The translations under genes were made by a program, and so were the position numbers. Shown piece after piece: positions 30,401 to 42,800 of a stretch of DNA of 64,000 nucleotides. The notes below the pieces were generated by a model. That model was not told the origin of the DNA, searched no databases, and saw nothing but the letters and a program-made list of their open reading frames with translations. Position 1 is the stretch's first letter. Every line of letters starts with the position of its first letter. The DNA is from Leptoclinus maculatus (Eukaryota; Chordata; Actinopteri; Perciformes; Stichaeidae), in NCBI GenBank assembly GCA_032191485.1, contig JAVDOI010000135.1:52501-116500 (forward strand), in the 5' to 3' direction.

Positions 30401-33400
30401 TACTTTATACTGTACTACATCTCAGAGGTACATATTGTACTTTATACTGTACTACATCTCAGAGGTACATGGTGTACTTTATACTGTACTACCTCTCAGA
30501 GGTACATGGTGTACTTTATACTGTACTACCTCTCAGAGGTACATGGTGTACTTTATACTGTACTACCTCTCAGAGGTACATGGTGTACTTTATACTGTAC
30601 TACATCTCAGAGGTACATGGTGTACTTTATACTGTACTACCTCTCAGAGGTACATGGTGTACTTTATACTGTACTACATCTCAGAGGTACATAATGTACT
30701 TTTTACTGTAAATACAACAACAATCCCATTTTTTCAAAGTATACGTTTCTTTTTGTCGAGTTTCATAAATAAAGATGTGAATGCTTCCCTGTGATGGATT
30801 ATTGTCCCAAACTGATGTCACGTCTCTGCTAGGTGCGTTCACTGCCCTGTTTAACAAACTGAAACCACAGCTCTCTGTGTCTGATGGAGCTAGAAGGACG
30901 AGGATCTGTTGGAGCTTACTTGGCGATGACGGGGATGGAAACCGCCCGAGCGACGGCCTGAATGTGATCGAGGTGGAGCGGGTGGCGAGGACGCTCCTCC
31001 TTCAACCTGAACATCACATCAACCGGTCAGTGAACGCACCGAAACACACCAAGGAAGCAGCCAATCAGGAACAAGACGCAGCCCTTTGACTTAATCAATC
31101 ATTAGTTATAACATAATGAAGAGCAGCACGATGAGACACAAAATAAAATACACAACACTAAATATATTTACTACAAAACTTTACTCCAAAAATATTTAAA
31201 TCTGCTTTTAACCTGTGACGATAGTAAATGCTTCTTTTTGTTTATTAGTTTACTGTTAAAACGTCATTTATCTGCTTTGTTTATATTATTACTTTTACTG
31301 TTCCTGTCTTTACCATGTAAAGTGCTGTACAAATAAAATGTATTATTATTATTATTAAAAGCCACATGAAGATGTTGAAATAATATTCAAAACATGTCAA
31401 ACGTGGATATAGATTTAGTTTACCTGCCGTGAACGGCGACGGCAGCGACGCCCGTCTTCTCGATCCTCTGGACCAGACGGACCGTCTCCTCCAACTGGAA
31501 CCAGTGAAGAACACGAAACCAGTTACAGGACATGGAACCAGTTACAGGACACGGAACCAGTTACAGGACATGGAACCAGTTACAGGACATGGAACCAGTT
31601 ACAGGACATGGAACCAGTTACAGGACATGGAACCAGTTACAGGACATGGAACCAGTTACAGGACATGGAACCAGTTACAGGACATGGAACCAGTTACAGG
31701 ACATGGAACCAGTTACAGGACACGGAACCAGTTACAGGACACGGAACCAGTTACAGGACATGGAACCAGTTACAGGACACGGAACCAGTTACAGGACATG
31801 GAACCAGTTACAGGACATGGAACCAGTTACAGGACATGGAACCAGTTACAGGACATGGAACCAGTTACAGGACACGGAACCAGTTACAGGACACGGAACC
31901 AGTTACAGGACACGGAACCAGTTACAGGACACGGAACCAGTTACAGGACACGGAACCAGTTACAGGACACGGAACCAGTTACAGGACATGGAACCAGTTA
32001 CAGGACATGGAACCAGTTACAGGACATGGAACCAGTTACAGGACATGGAACCAGTTACAGGACATGGAACCAGTGAAGAACATGGAACCAGTTACAGGAC
32101 ATGGAACCAGTTACAGGACATGGAACCAGTGAAGAACACGAAACCAGTTACAGGACATGGAACCAGTTACAGGACATGGAACCAGTTACAGGACATGGAA
32201 CCAGTTACAGGACATGGAACCAGTGAAGAACATGGAACCAGTGAAGAACATGGAACCAGTGAAGAACATGGAACCAGTTACAGGACATGGAACCAGTGAA
32301 GAACATGGAACCAGTTACAGGACATGGAACCAGTGAAGGACATGGAACCAGTGAAGAACACGAAACCAGTTACAGGACATGGAACCAGTTACAGGACATG
32401 GAACCAGTGAAGAACGCTTAGATTTAAAGAGGAACAGCTTCCTGTTTCAGAGTTTCACAATAAAAGCAGCCTAGAAAAAGCTGGAATTAACTTAATGAAA
32501 GCTCTTCCTTAGACTTCATAATAGAAAAGAATAACTATTATTGAAGGAAGGATGAAAAACATCAATCCAACAGCTGAATCATAACTTTTCAACAAAAGCG
32601 TATTTATCTGATATATTTAACCAGAAACAAAAACAATCATAAGACGATAATAAAGTTTTCCACATCTTACCGAAGGCAGGATTCGTATTTTACACGTGAC
32701 CGGTATAGAAACTCCTGTGACGAGCTTCTTGAGGATCTACGGATAAAAGAAGTAGTAACATTGACTAACTAACATTGAATTAATATGGAAATATGTCCAG
32801 AAATCATTTGTAAAAGGTGTGAGAAATATAAATAATAAATATATGAGGGAGAAAATAGTAACAAATGTCCGAAAAAAATCAGAAAAAGAGGAGTAGTGTT
32901 TGTGAGAAGAATGTGTGAAAAACATCCCAAAGAATATTAGAAATATATTTGCAAAAGACTGCAACAAAAAACAACTTCATGTAAAAAATGTAAATAAATA
33001 TATTAGAAGAACGTTGGCATCAGGCTGAGAGACATCTACTTCTTCTTCTACTGTTGATATATATATTAGTGTAATGGTGGATGGTAGCCATACTGTCCCT
33101 CGCTCCATCGATGCACATGTTGAAATGCTCCTGAATGAAGTGCACGTGTGAACAGTGCCTGAATGAAGTGCACGTGTGAACAGTGCCTGAATGAAGTGCA
33201 CGTGTGAACAGTGCCTGAATGAAGTGCACGTGTGAACAGTGCCTGAATGAAGTGCACGTGTGAACAGTGCCTGAAAGGTTTCTCTGGTGATCTACAGGAA
33301 GCTGTACTCACCGCCTCGATCTTGTCGGGATCTGACAGAAGAGCAGCTCCCATCCCGCCCTGCAACAAGTCAAGAGGTCAGAGGTCAGAGCTGCAGGCAG

Positions 33401-34601
33401 CAGGCTGCTGGTTTACCGACAGAGAACTCACCTTGGTGGAGTATTCTTTGGGACAGCCCATATTCACGTCTATAGCAGCCACATCGTGCTCCCTACAGGA
33501 CGGGGAAAGGTTCAGCAATGCATCATGGGAAACAAAATGGATTCTGATCGACTGATGCCGTTTTGCCGCCGTTTTATGTGATGTGTAGAAAGATCATTGG
33601 ATCATATTCCTCCACATTTTGTTCTGTACGTGTTTATTAAACTGCTCCGAGACGGAGCAACAGCTGCGTTTGAAGCTTTAACTTTGAATTAAACACAGTT
33701 TAAGGTTCAGAGACGGAGCTGTGGACTCACACTAGCTGAGCCACGATCAGCGCTCTGTCCGGGTTAGCAGTTCCCTAAAAGAAGAAGAAGAAGAAGTAAA
33801 CTCACGGCTCGGACTGAGAACGATCTACACGTCAAGTATGAATGTCTTCTGTCTCACCATCTGGAAGACGACTCGGTCCTTCTCCCTCTCACAGGTCCTG
33901 AACATCACTCGCTCATCCGGGCCCACAAAATCCACCGTCTGCAGCACCTCTGGAAACACACAATAAATAATACCTTTGTTTCTCTTAACGCTCTGAAACA
34001 CAGGATCTAAGTACCTCCTTCCAGCGCTGACGGTGTTACACTTAAAGTGAGGGTGAAAACAGACTCTCACCGTTCACCACTCGGTGACATTTCGCCATTT
34101 TGATGTCGATCAACTCCTGAAACAGAAAAGAGTTCACAACACGTCAACACTCAAATACACACTGACAGCAGAAGACCACTTCTGACAGGAACACATACAA
34201 ATACAGGAAAACAGTCTTTATGAGGACAGACTTTATTCAAATAAATGAGTCTGTATCTCAGAATAATAAAGTAAATCTATTTATGAGGTCCTAACTCTTT
34301 GTTTCAATAAAGTATTAATAAATAAAGACTTATGGGATCTTATTGTTTCTGGGCTTCCACAGACTTCAGATGTAAGTGTGTGTGTGTGTGTGTGTGTGTA
34401 CACTGTCCTGTACGAGGACAGTAACATCCCTGTGTACAGAGCTTTGTGGTTCCCTTATTAACCCCTAACCCTCCTCACCTCACAGTAAACCACGTCCGCT
34501 CCGTAGTCCAGAGCCAGCAGCCTCATGGGCAGAGTCCCGACCCGGACCATCGGGGCCAGAGCGGTGATGTTACTGAAGCTCAGCCGGCCTGCTGCCATCA
34601 T
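20978..34601 (-). CDS. dus2: tRNA-dihydrouridine(20) synthase DUS2, complete
   Basis: FMN enzyme that uses NADPH to reduce U20 in the tRNA D-loop. Coding exons: 34479-34601, 34071-34116, 33858-33949, 33731-33774, 33432-33492, 33312-33359, 32671-32736, 31424-31494, 30920-31006, 28405-28573, 27933-28054, 27709-27849, 25895-25982, 25198-25271 and 20978-21248 (with stop). Phases chain exactly to 500 residues; human DUS2 has 493. APMVRVGTLPMRLLALDYGAD (written APMVRVGTLPMR then LLALDYGAD) opens the TIM barrel. The catalytic cysteine is Cys115 in VNMGCPKEYS, and AVHGR supplies the phosphate-contact histidine near 182. A double-stranded RNA-binding domain follows at about 361-430, then a basic Lys/Arg/Glu tail. 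Two adjacent ATGs (34601, 34598) compete for the start. Most introns carry minisatellites, and the exon at 25198 uses an atypical GTCAGG donor. Confidence 0.95.
21290..22228. repeat. About 19-23-bp minisatellite (aaactaaataaaatctgtta)
   Basis: Around 45 copies differing mainly by insertion of tt or tta, beginning about 40 bp from the acceptor of the last dus2 exon. Confidence 0.95.
22250..25190. repeat. 2.9-kb compound GT / tctctgtattagt minisatellite
   Basis: Unit is tctctgtattagtgtgtgtg plus a variable GT tail, with or without gagtg; about 100 copies. It ends eight bases from dus2 exon 25198-25271, so the intron donor GTCAGGAGA runs straight into it. Confidence 0.95.
25990..27428. repeat. 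23-bp minisatellite, about 62 copies
   Basis: Unit accagatcaccacatgttc followed by aaac or aatt, with occasional cactac. It begins about 8 bp from the acceptor of dus2 exon 25895-25982. 25272-25894 is plain intron. A (TA)n run follows at 27450-27490. Confidence 0.95.
27528..27668. repeat. 20-bp CpG-containing minisatellite, about 7 copies
   Basis: Unit gtagtcctacgcgtgacctc with one shortened copy; each unit carries two CpGs (acgcgt). It stops about 40 bp from dus2 exon 27709-27849. Confidence 0.9.
28588..30710. repeat. 37-bp minisatellite, about 57 copies
   Basis: Unit combines ggtacatggtgtactttata and ctgtactacctctcaga. The core is nearly invariant. Variants (cacagg, acatctc, gtacatattg) gather toward the two ends. 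It starts about 15 bp upstream of the acceptor of dus2 exon 28405-28573. Confidence 0.95.
31497..32414. repeat. 19-bp minisatellite, about 48 copies, touching a splice acceptor
   Basis: Unit ggaaccagttacaggacat (or cgg...), mixed with a ggaaccagtgaagaacat form. The acceptor of dus2 exon 31424-31494 reads GGTTCCAG on the gene strand, and this octamer, changed at the last bases, opens every repeat unit. Confidence 0.95.
33127..33272. repeat. 28-bp minisatellite, 5 copies, each with CACGTG
   Basis: Unit cctgaatgaagtgcacgtgt plus gaacagtg. It lies 40 bp from the donor of dus2 exon 33312-33359. 32737-33126 is AT-rich intron. Confidence 0.9.
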
Positions 34602-34639
34602 GGAGGTCAGAGGTCCTGTGAACGACACGGAGACACCGG

Positions 34640-35025
34640 TCACTCCAACTATAATACAATATTATATTATAATATTATATTATATTATATAACATTATTA
34701 TTATTATTGTTAGACATCCATCAACTGTTCTTGATTCATGTTATTTATTTTTATTACAATGATGGTCATAATGTAATATTAATATATTATATAATATTAA
34801 TACAATATTATATATTCATATTATATAATATTTGTATTATATATAATATAATAATATTAATATATTATATATAATATCAATATATTATATATTATATATT
34901 ATATATTATATATTATATATAATATATTATATATAATATATTATATATAATATTAATATATTATAGTATTATTATATATAATTATAATATAATATTGTAT
35001 ATAATATTATTATTATAACAATAAT
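34640..35025. repeat. AT-rich ATATTA simple sequence
   Basis: About 380 bp of (at/ata) runs in the first dus2 intron, just upstream of the ATG exon. Confidence 0.8.
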
Positions 35026-35614
35026 AGACATCGAAGCCTCGTTTTCTCACCAGACTTCGCTCACAAACCAGCTGATTTAATGAGGTTTCGGTTTTTACAC
35101 AAAGTTCACATTTAACAGCCGACAACTAAAAACCACAAACTTTAAACCTGAATTATGTTGATTAATATTTCATCCGGTAAACACAATACAACAAATATAC
35201 AGTAACCTTTAGTACCGGCTCTATTTCTAGCTAACGTTCTTCCTACAGGTCGGAGGATTAATCAGTCTCTCTCCAGCGGTAAGAGCCGAACATTAATGAA
35301 CAAATGATTGACTTGTAATCGCAATAAACGATGTAAAAGTGTGCCGCAGTAACAACAGAGCGCTACTGACTGATAAAATGATGATATTTACACTCTTTCA
35401 GGTCTGATAACAAACCGACAAACAAGCGAACTTTAAACTGCGAGTTTTCTGAACGGAGTCTGGTTATGCTAGTGCTAACATTGTAGCTAGCTGCTCCATA
35501 AACAGTCTGTTTGAACACAATGTGAGCTAAAGGATGAATTAATATGGTTCAGAGGCTTCTGTTTGTACAAATGTTTATCTGTATAATGTATAACTTTACA
35601 TTAAATGAACTCAC

Positions 35615-35700
35615 CGGCATTTATGTAACAGCAGCTGTAACGTGGGGAAGAAAACCGGAGCGTGCTGTTTCTACTTCCTGTTTGGACTCTTACGTCACCA
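35615..35700 (-). promoter_or_regulatory. dus2: dus2 non-coding exon 1 and core promoter
   Basis: A GTGAGT donor at 35613-35614 closes a short non-coding exon that would splice to the acceptor at 34616-34617 and the ATG exon 34479-34615. Just upstream on the minus strand are an ETS-type site (rc of acttcctg, about 35672-35679) and a CRE/ATF-type GTGACGTAA (about 35690-35698). No TATA box is evident, as expected of a housekeeping gene. The transcription start is inferred, not seen. Confidence 0.5.
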
Positions 35701-35814
35701 CAGCGTCATAGATCACGATCATGTAGATCAGCACTACATAGAATAGAGCCATGGTTATATAGACTATATATATATAGTATATATTATATACTATATATAT
35801 ATATATATAGCAGT

Positions 35815-36010
35815 GGTGGAAGAAGTATTCAGAGTACTAAAGTACTAATACCACACGGTGAAAAATAAACCTAAAGTAAAAGTATGTAATCAATGATATA
35901 TTGTTAAAGTATTTAAACTGTGACTGTTGTACTGTTATATATTCTGTCATTAGAGTATTATGATTCATACATTAATGTAAAAGCAGGATTTTACTGTTGT
36001 AGTTGGTTCA
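35815..36010. repeat. Fragment of the 'agtactaatacc' dispersed element
   Basis: cagtggtggaagaagtattc followed by agtactaataccacac, one end of the family seen at 20024-20400. It lies just upstream of the dus2 promoter. Confidence 0.5.
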
Positions 36011-39000
36011 GCTGGAGCTCATTTTTAACTATTAACACATTATTATTTTAATTATGGATTAAATCTTCTGATTGTTTTCTCTATTAATTGATTGGTTTGT
36101 AAAAATAGTGAAAATAGTGAGAAATGGCGTCACAATTATTAAAGAGCAGAAGGTCAAACAGCGTGAGTCGTGTTCCAGTTCAATCTCAGTTTATTGTGCC
36201 GCTGCAGTTATTTTACTAATTTTTACAAAAAGTGCTCTAAAACATCCAAGTTAACGTTCCATGAAATGATCCCGTTGTAAACGCTGGAGGCTTTATGAAT
36301 AATTTACAGACTCAAAGAGTCTGATTGTGAAGACAAACACATCCTGTGTTTTATTTACCACAGAATGAATCTCCCTCTATGAAGGTATTAAAAACGTCTG
36401 TTACAGAATGAGCTTTCCTCTATTTCAGAAAGCAGACGTAAAAAACTAAACAATTCCTGGACTGGAGATGGAATATTACTCATTATGGAAAACTGTGGAA
36501 GACAATCTGTAAACGTCGCTGATTAATACTATCACACATGCTGAAAGCTGAAGATTCTTGAAGACATATCAAAGTTTTGATCCGAATTTAATTGCAATTA
36601 GAGAATTAAAGTATGCAGAAATAATGACAGAGCGATAAGGATTTGTATGAAGATTCAATTTAGTGTCTTTTTTAGGTCTTTCTGGTTACTTACAAGCTTT
36701 AAACGGACCCTTTTCTCAATGGAGTTTGGTGGAATGGATCGATCTGTGCTATGCTAACGTGCTATGCTAACGTTCTAGCTGCTCCACAAACACTGTGTTT
36801 CTTTGGAGGTCATCTCAGAGGCAAATGTTGTACTTTTTACTTCACTGAATGTATTTAATAACTTCAGTTAGTTCACAGATTCAGATTATTAAAACAAAAT
36901 GTAATCAACTAGTAAATCATGATGTATTATTATAGATTCAATTACTCATGAAGTCATTAAAATGAGCGCCACCCTTAAAGTGATGATCACATTAATGCAT
37001 TGATCATTATAATTCAATAACATAATATATAGTATTTCTACTTCTACTTCTGAAAACGTATATAGTTGATAGTTTCCTGTTCAGTATTAATTGGTGATTT
37101 CTTGTATAACTAAAAAAACTGTATACTATAAATATTACTATAAAGCACGCAGAGTACACAGTTAGTGTGTTTTATGGTTCTGGGACACAGTTTTCTTTCA
37201 AACCAATATTAATAACTGAATCATAAACTTATAATCAGAACTATTTAAACCAGAGATTCAGATTCGTTGTGATAAAAGTAGGATCAGATTATCACATGTT
37301 ACAAAGTCTGTGCAAACTTAAACTCTGATTATTATATTTAATAATATATTATTATATTTAACATTATGACACAATACAGACAGTCTCCTCATTCAAACAT
37401 CTTTCTGCTTTTATGCGTCAAACGACTGCACAGTTATAAAAGAAAACCGTTTGAGTCTAACAATGCTAACTGGCTAACGCTAATTACGTCGCTGTGTTAT
37501 AACAGCACAGTTATCTGACAACAGAAATACAAACCCAGAATGATAAAATAGAGGTTATGTGCCAAATGAAATCATGAAATGATACGTGAGCACAGAGTCG
37601 GGAGTAAGTGAAAGTTGGCTTTGTACCGTTTATAGAGTCAACATGGGCAAAGTGATTCATTCCTACCAAGAAGAAGTGGAGCTACATGTACAATGTTAGT
37701 CACACGTTTCATTAGCATGGCTTAATAAACACAACAACATTTTAAAAATCGTACTTTGCTGCAAAGATTTGTGAGCACGTCTGCAGTAAATCAGTGGATT
37801 CCAACAAACCAGAGCGATGTGCATCGATGTGAGAGCAGCAGGTGAGATGAGGCTACTTTGTGTTAACGACAGATTAATAAACTAAGCTTGCACTTGGTCT
37901 CAGGGAGTCGACGGTGCTTTGTGCAAAAGATGAGTCCAGCGTCTGGATTTACAAAAGAAAAGAGTTCAAACTGAACGGCAAAGAGAAAACAGACGTGGAA
38001 GACCAAAGTGCTTCTCAAATATACGAATGCAATACACAAAAGCAACAAATATATTAAAAATCTAATAGAGTGAATCAGTTAATAAACATTTGAATATACA
38101 TTTCCCCCAGTAAAGGCCTTTTCACACAAAGTCTCAAGTTTCCATGAAAATAACACATTTTTTCAAAAGTTAACACATCAATCTATTCAAACAGTGTGTT
38201 GGAAAGTACATTTACTCTAGTAATATTTAGAGGTACCTGTGCTTTACTTAAGTACTTCCATTTTCTGCTACTTCATACTTCCACTTCACTACATTTATTT
38301 TAGCTTCTAATTACTTTGCAGATTCAGATTAAAAAGACAAAATATAATCAAAATATAATGAACAAAAGTGATGGACACACGTATAATCCAATAATAGGAT
38401 ATATATTGAAATGGGCCAGTCTGCATAATGAGTCATTTACCTTTTTGTACTTTAAGTATATTTAAATGCTTATACTATTGTCTTTTTACTTCTTACTATA
38501 AAACAAACAATCTCTCTGTACGTGTCAGCGTGTCCTTCACATATCTCGACAACCGTTCATCCGATCTACTTCACACTTGGCGGGTGTATAGCTGGGGATC
38601 CAAAGATGTGCAGTGTTCAAGTCGGTGCAATTTGGCCAGATGGTGGCGCTATAACGCCGAAAACAAAACTCCAGACGTCCAAACGAATCTATCCGTAAAA
38701 GCCACGTTGCATCTAGATTGATGTTTCAGTTGTTTCCAAATCAGTGTTATTAATGCTCCTACTTTGTCACCCAGCTTGGTACAGAACATCCCTGGACCAA
38801 GCTGTGAAAAAGTCTTTGGGTATTTGTGATGTTCCATACAGTCTATAGCTGGTTAGCTCATTACCTGTGGGCAGGTCTTATATTACAAAAGAATAGTACT
38901 ATACTAACTTAATTGGTCGTGAACCAAAGTGTTGGACACATCAACAATTAACAATCAGAGGATCACCAAAGTCATTAGGGTTCATCATCTGGGGAACATG

Positions 39001-39821
39001 AATGTCTGTACTTAAATCCATGGAAATCATGGCCACCCTTATCTAGACACAGAATGAAGTACACAAAATGCTTATTTGTTTTGCATTTCTGCCAATGTGA
39101 TTAAAATCAAGTTTCCTTATTTCTGTTAAAGAACCCAAAGTTCTGGTTTTCACTTTGTTTCTTCATATGGACGGTACTATCGTGTGCATTATCGATCTCT
39201 ACTGACACGCTGTCTCAGCCTCTTTTTCCATTAGAACAGGATGCAAGATTGGTAAAAAGATTGTATATTATTGGGAACAACATGACACTACAAGCAGTCA
39301 TGCAGCAAGAAAGAAGAACAAAAATACATGAAGGCTGTTGGAGTTGTACTTTGGGGTTTCACTCAACTGCAGATCTGTTCTAAAATAATACAATTTCTTA
39401 ATTATTTTCAGAACACTGGCGACAGATTGGTTTTGGACTTGGTGTGAAAAGGCCTTAAGGCACGATAATACAGCAGCAACATTCAGAAGAAAGAGCCGCC
39501 AGTCGGTTCTGTCACGCTACAGGGAAAAAAAGCAACAAATGGGATCCAAAATGGCAATAAAAGTCATTTTCAACAGTGAAACCGCTGGCATTAGGTTGTT
39601 GTAACTTCACGGCTTAGTAGAAAAGAGGAGAACATGAAAAGTGCGAGCCGCCCGCTCAGAAGAACAGGCGTTTCCACTCGACCGCACGGGAAACCGGAGT
39701 CTCAGAGGGTCAAAGGTCAGACAGGAAGCTCCCAAACCAGGAAGAAGTGTCTGGACTTACACAGTGATGGAATAAAAACAAAGACGCAAAAACAAAAAAT
39801 GATCTTCAGAGAAAAGTGTTT
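36011..39821. other. dus2-slc7a10 intergenic region
   Basis: No coding gene seen. It holds a fragment of the agtactaatacc element (38196-38400) and a dispersed repeat starting tctcgacaaccgttcatccg (about 38510-38840). The part next to 39822 should contain the slc7a10 3' UTR. Human DUS2 has the intronless helicase gene DDX28 at its 5' side; nothing like it is present here. Confidence 0.6.
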
Positions 39822-42800
39822 TTAAGAATTGGCAGACAAACTGCTCCTGCCTGATGACCGGTCAGTCCATTCTGAAGGATCGGCGATCTCGATGGGGTCG
39901 ATCTGAGGAAAGACCACGAAACACAACCTCTGGCCCACGTACGTCGCCCTCTCTGCAGGAAAACAAGAGTGGTGTTAAATGAAATACACAATATACATTT
40001 AGCTACAACAGACAGAGTCACAATCTTTTAACAAACCTCCTTTTGGAAACTCACCAATGAAGCTGTAGATGCACTTTGGTTTTTCTTTCCAATGGACGCC
40101 CAGGAAGTAGACGGGTACGCCGGTGAGCATGATGACTAAACCGACGCCACAAACCACCGGCTCTGAGTAAAGACTGAAACCCAGCAGCAGCGCCCAGAAC
40201 ATCAGGTAGCACACAGGAACCAACAGGTTCACCTGAAGGAAACATGTGGTTTAAAGTTTACAATCGTTCCCAGATTATGCATATATATATATATATATAT
40301 ATAGGTAGGAAATAGGTAATAAATCAAGAGAGAAGTAGAGTAATTTTCTCATAGACTTCTATACAACCAGAGGAGTCGCCCCCTGGTGGACACTAGAGAG
40401 AATGCAGCTTTAACACATGAAGCTTTGACTTCACTTTTCAGAACCGGAGGTTGCCTCCTGATTGCCCTCTGACACGCAAGTAAAGTACCTAAAGTTTGTA
40501 CTTAAGCAAAGTACTTTTGTAAATGTATTTGGTTATATTCCACCACTGGTATAAAGAAGTATCGGTACCTTGATGGGTCGGAACAGGTTGGGTTTCTTCC
40601 AGCGGTAGTAGAGCAGGCCTGCGATGGTGACGCCGTATGATAGGTAGTTGATGAAGGAGACATAGTTGATCAGGTTGTGTGTCTCTCCGATGCAGAGTAT
40701 AACAATCGTGGCAGCGCACTGAAAAACACAGCAAGGCAATACAATGTGATGCATATTAAAAAGGCACTCCACAGAGTTCCATCTTAAAAGATCAAAAATA
40801 CTTTGGAAATATACCATTACATGCATTTTGAATTAAAAAATAAAAGTGTGGCTTTCCTTTCTGTATGTTCAGTACAACACACATAGTCTGGGATATCACG
40901 CCCCGCACCACCTAACTAAAGACACTTATATTTACGTTCTTACGCTCTTGACTTCGAGAAGAACATCTCTGCCGAGTAAGGCCAATTAGCCACAGCTTTG
41001 TTTCGTTAGCGGGCTACTGCCAGCTCAAAGTTAGCTTGACAGCCCCTGTTGGTGAACTTCGAAGCGCTGATTTCGAGTTCCTCTTTCCACAAGCTTTATG
41101 TCTCGGATTGAGCTTCAGGCATAAACAGGCGAAGAAGAAGTCTTCTGTCCGACCCTGTCCTCGGGGGAATGTCTTCATGTTACCATCACGAGGGATGTCC
41201 CGTCTGTTCGTGGATTGTCCATCCATGCCGGGAGAGCGTTCACTGAGCCCAAGTCCTGTGCCTTTTCCAGCCAGCTCAACCCGGGACTGTCGGTTATTTG
41301 CTTCTCAGCTGGAGAGGATTTACCAAGCTCAGACGGGCACTGCCCGGCCGCTGAGCTCCATCCTCTTACTCCAGATATATCAAGTCTGGCAGAGATTGGT
41401 ACACTGGTGCCCCCTGACGGCCCGCTGGCACCTCAATGAGGTCAGGACGGCCATGGATTACATTCTCTGCTGTGCAGAGCTCTCCCTGGGAAAAGGGATG
41501 GCATCTATGTTGGTGGCGCAGAGATTCCAGTTGCTGACTCTTTCCTACATTCTAGATAGAGACAGGGACATTTATTTGGATAAGCCAGCGTCCACTGAAG
41601 GTTAGTTTTAGTCACTCGACGCCATCCAGGCGAAGGTTAAGCTGCAGCATCATTCCTGTATGCATTTCATACAGCATGGCCCACCAGGTAGGAGCCCAAC
41701 AGTTTCAATGAATCACTGTTGGGAAAGACCCCAACACCCCAAATGGCTGGATAAAGGACTGTCCAATCCCTTGACCTGATAATGTCAACTACATGCCAGG
41801 GCCTGGTGATAAATAACGTTACAGGATACCGCCTGTTCTGGAAAGAACTCATCCACACCCAGAACTGCAGCAGCTACCTGTTGAGAGGTCCAATTAAATG
41901 ACTAAGAGTCTGCCCCCAAGTGTGATCCAAAGATCGAGGGTGTTCAACCAGTGTTGTCAGGAGTGAAATTTACACCCAATTCAGTTCTCCATTGTCGATT
42001 TTTGGACTTTCTTTCCGGAGCTACTGCGTAAGGGTCTCTCTTTTTCCACGATTAAGGTCTACTTGGCAGTTATATCTGACTGTCATGTTTTAAAAGGAGT
42101 CCATTGGCTGAGGCCTGTGGGTAAATCTAGTCCCCCATTTGAGCCCATTTAAATGAGATTTCTTTCATACAAGACACAGGGATCAGAGCTCAGAGGGATC
42201 TTTGTCTCTTTCAGTTATCGGTCTGGTTGAACCATTGTACTAAACTAGCATAACATCTGGTAAAGAGGAAGCTACAAGCATCAAAGAACATTCAGACGTA
42301 TAGAGTCCTCCTCTCAGACATCTGACTGGACACAATCAAGTTCTGTTTTACTAACAGAATGCAGTAATCATGCAGTTTGCTGCAGCAGAATGAGAAATTA
42401 GCCGTGGACAGACGCAGGTGCACACTCACGCACAGACACATGTGAGTGACTGCATGATTCTCCTGGTGGAAATAATATCACCATTTTGTAAAGAGGACTT
42501 ACTCCAACCTAAAAGCATGAAAGACCATTCAAACATGTAAAGTAGCCTCCTCAGACATCTGACTGGACACAATCAAGCTTTCGTGGTTTAAATTTAAGAG
42601 TCAGAAATAAAGCACAAAAGCAAGACCGGATTTCCAACTTCAATTCATATTAAATCAACTATTTCTTTACCCGTAGCAAATCTGTAATCCAAATTTCCAT
42701 TGATACGTTTTTTAATATCCTTCTGACATTCAAATAAACACAAACATACAATAAAAAGAGAGACAACATCAAAATAAATACTGTATATAGACGGATGCAT

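Noticed and set aside
28424..30794. 756- and 712-codon frames with repeated GTWCTLYCTTS
   Set aside because: Product of the 37-bp stop-free array, antisense to a dus2 exon at its start.
31429..32299. Frames with repeated EPVTGHGTSYRTWNQLQD
   Set aside because: 19-bp array read in three frames; no domain, wrong strand for dus2.
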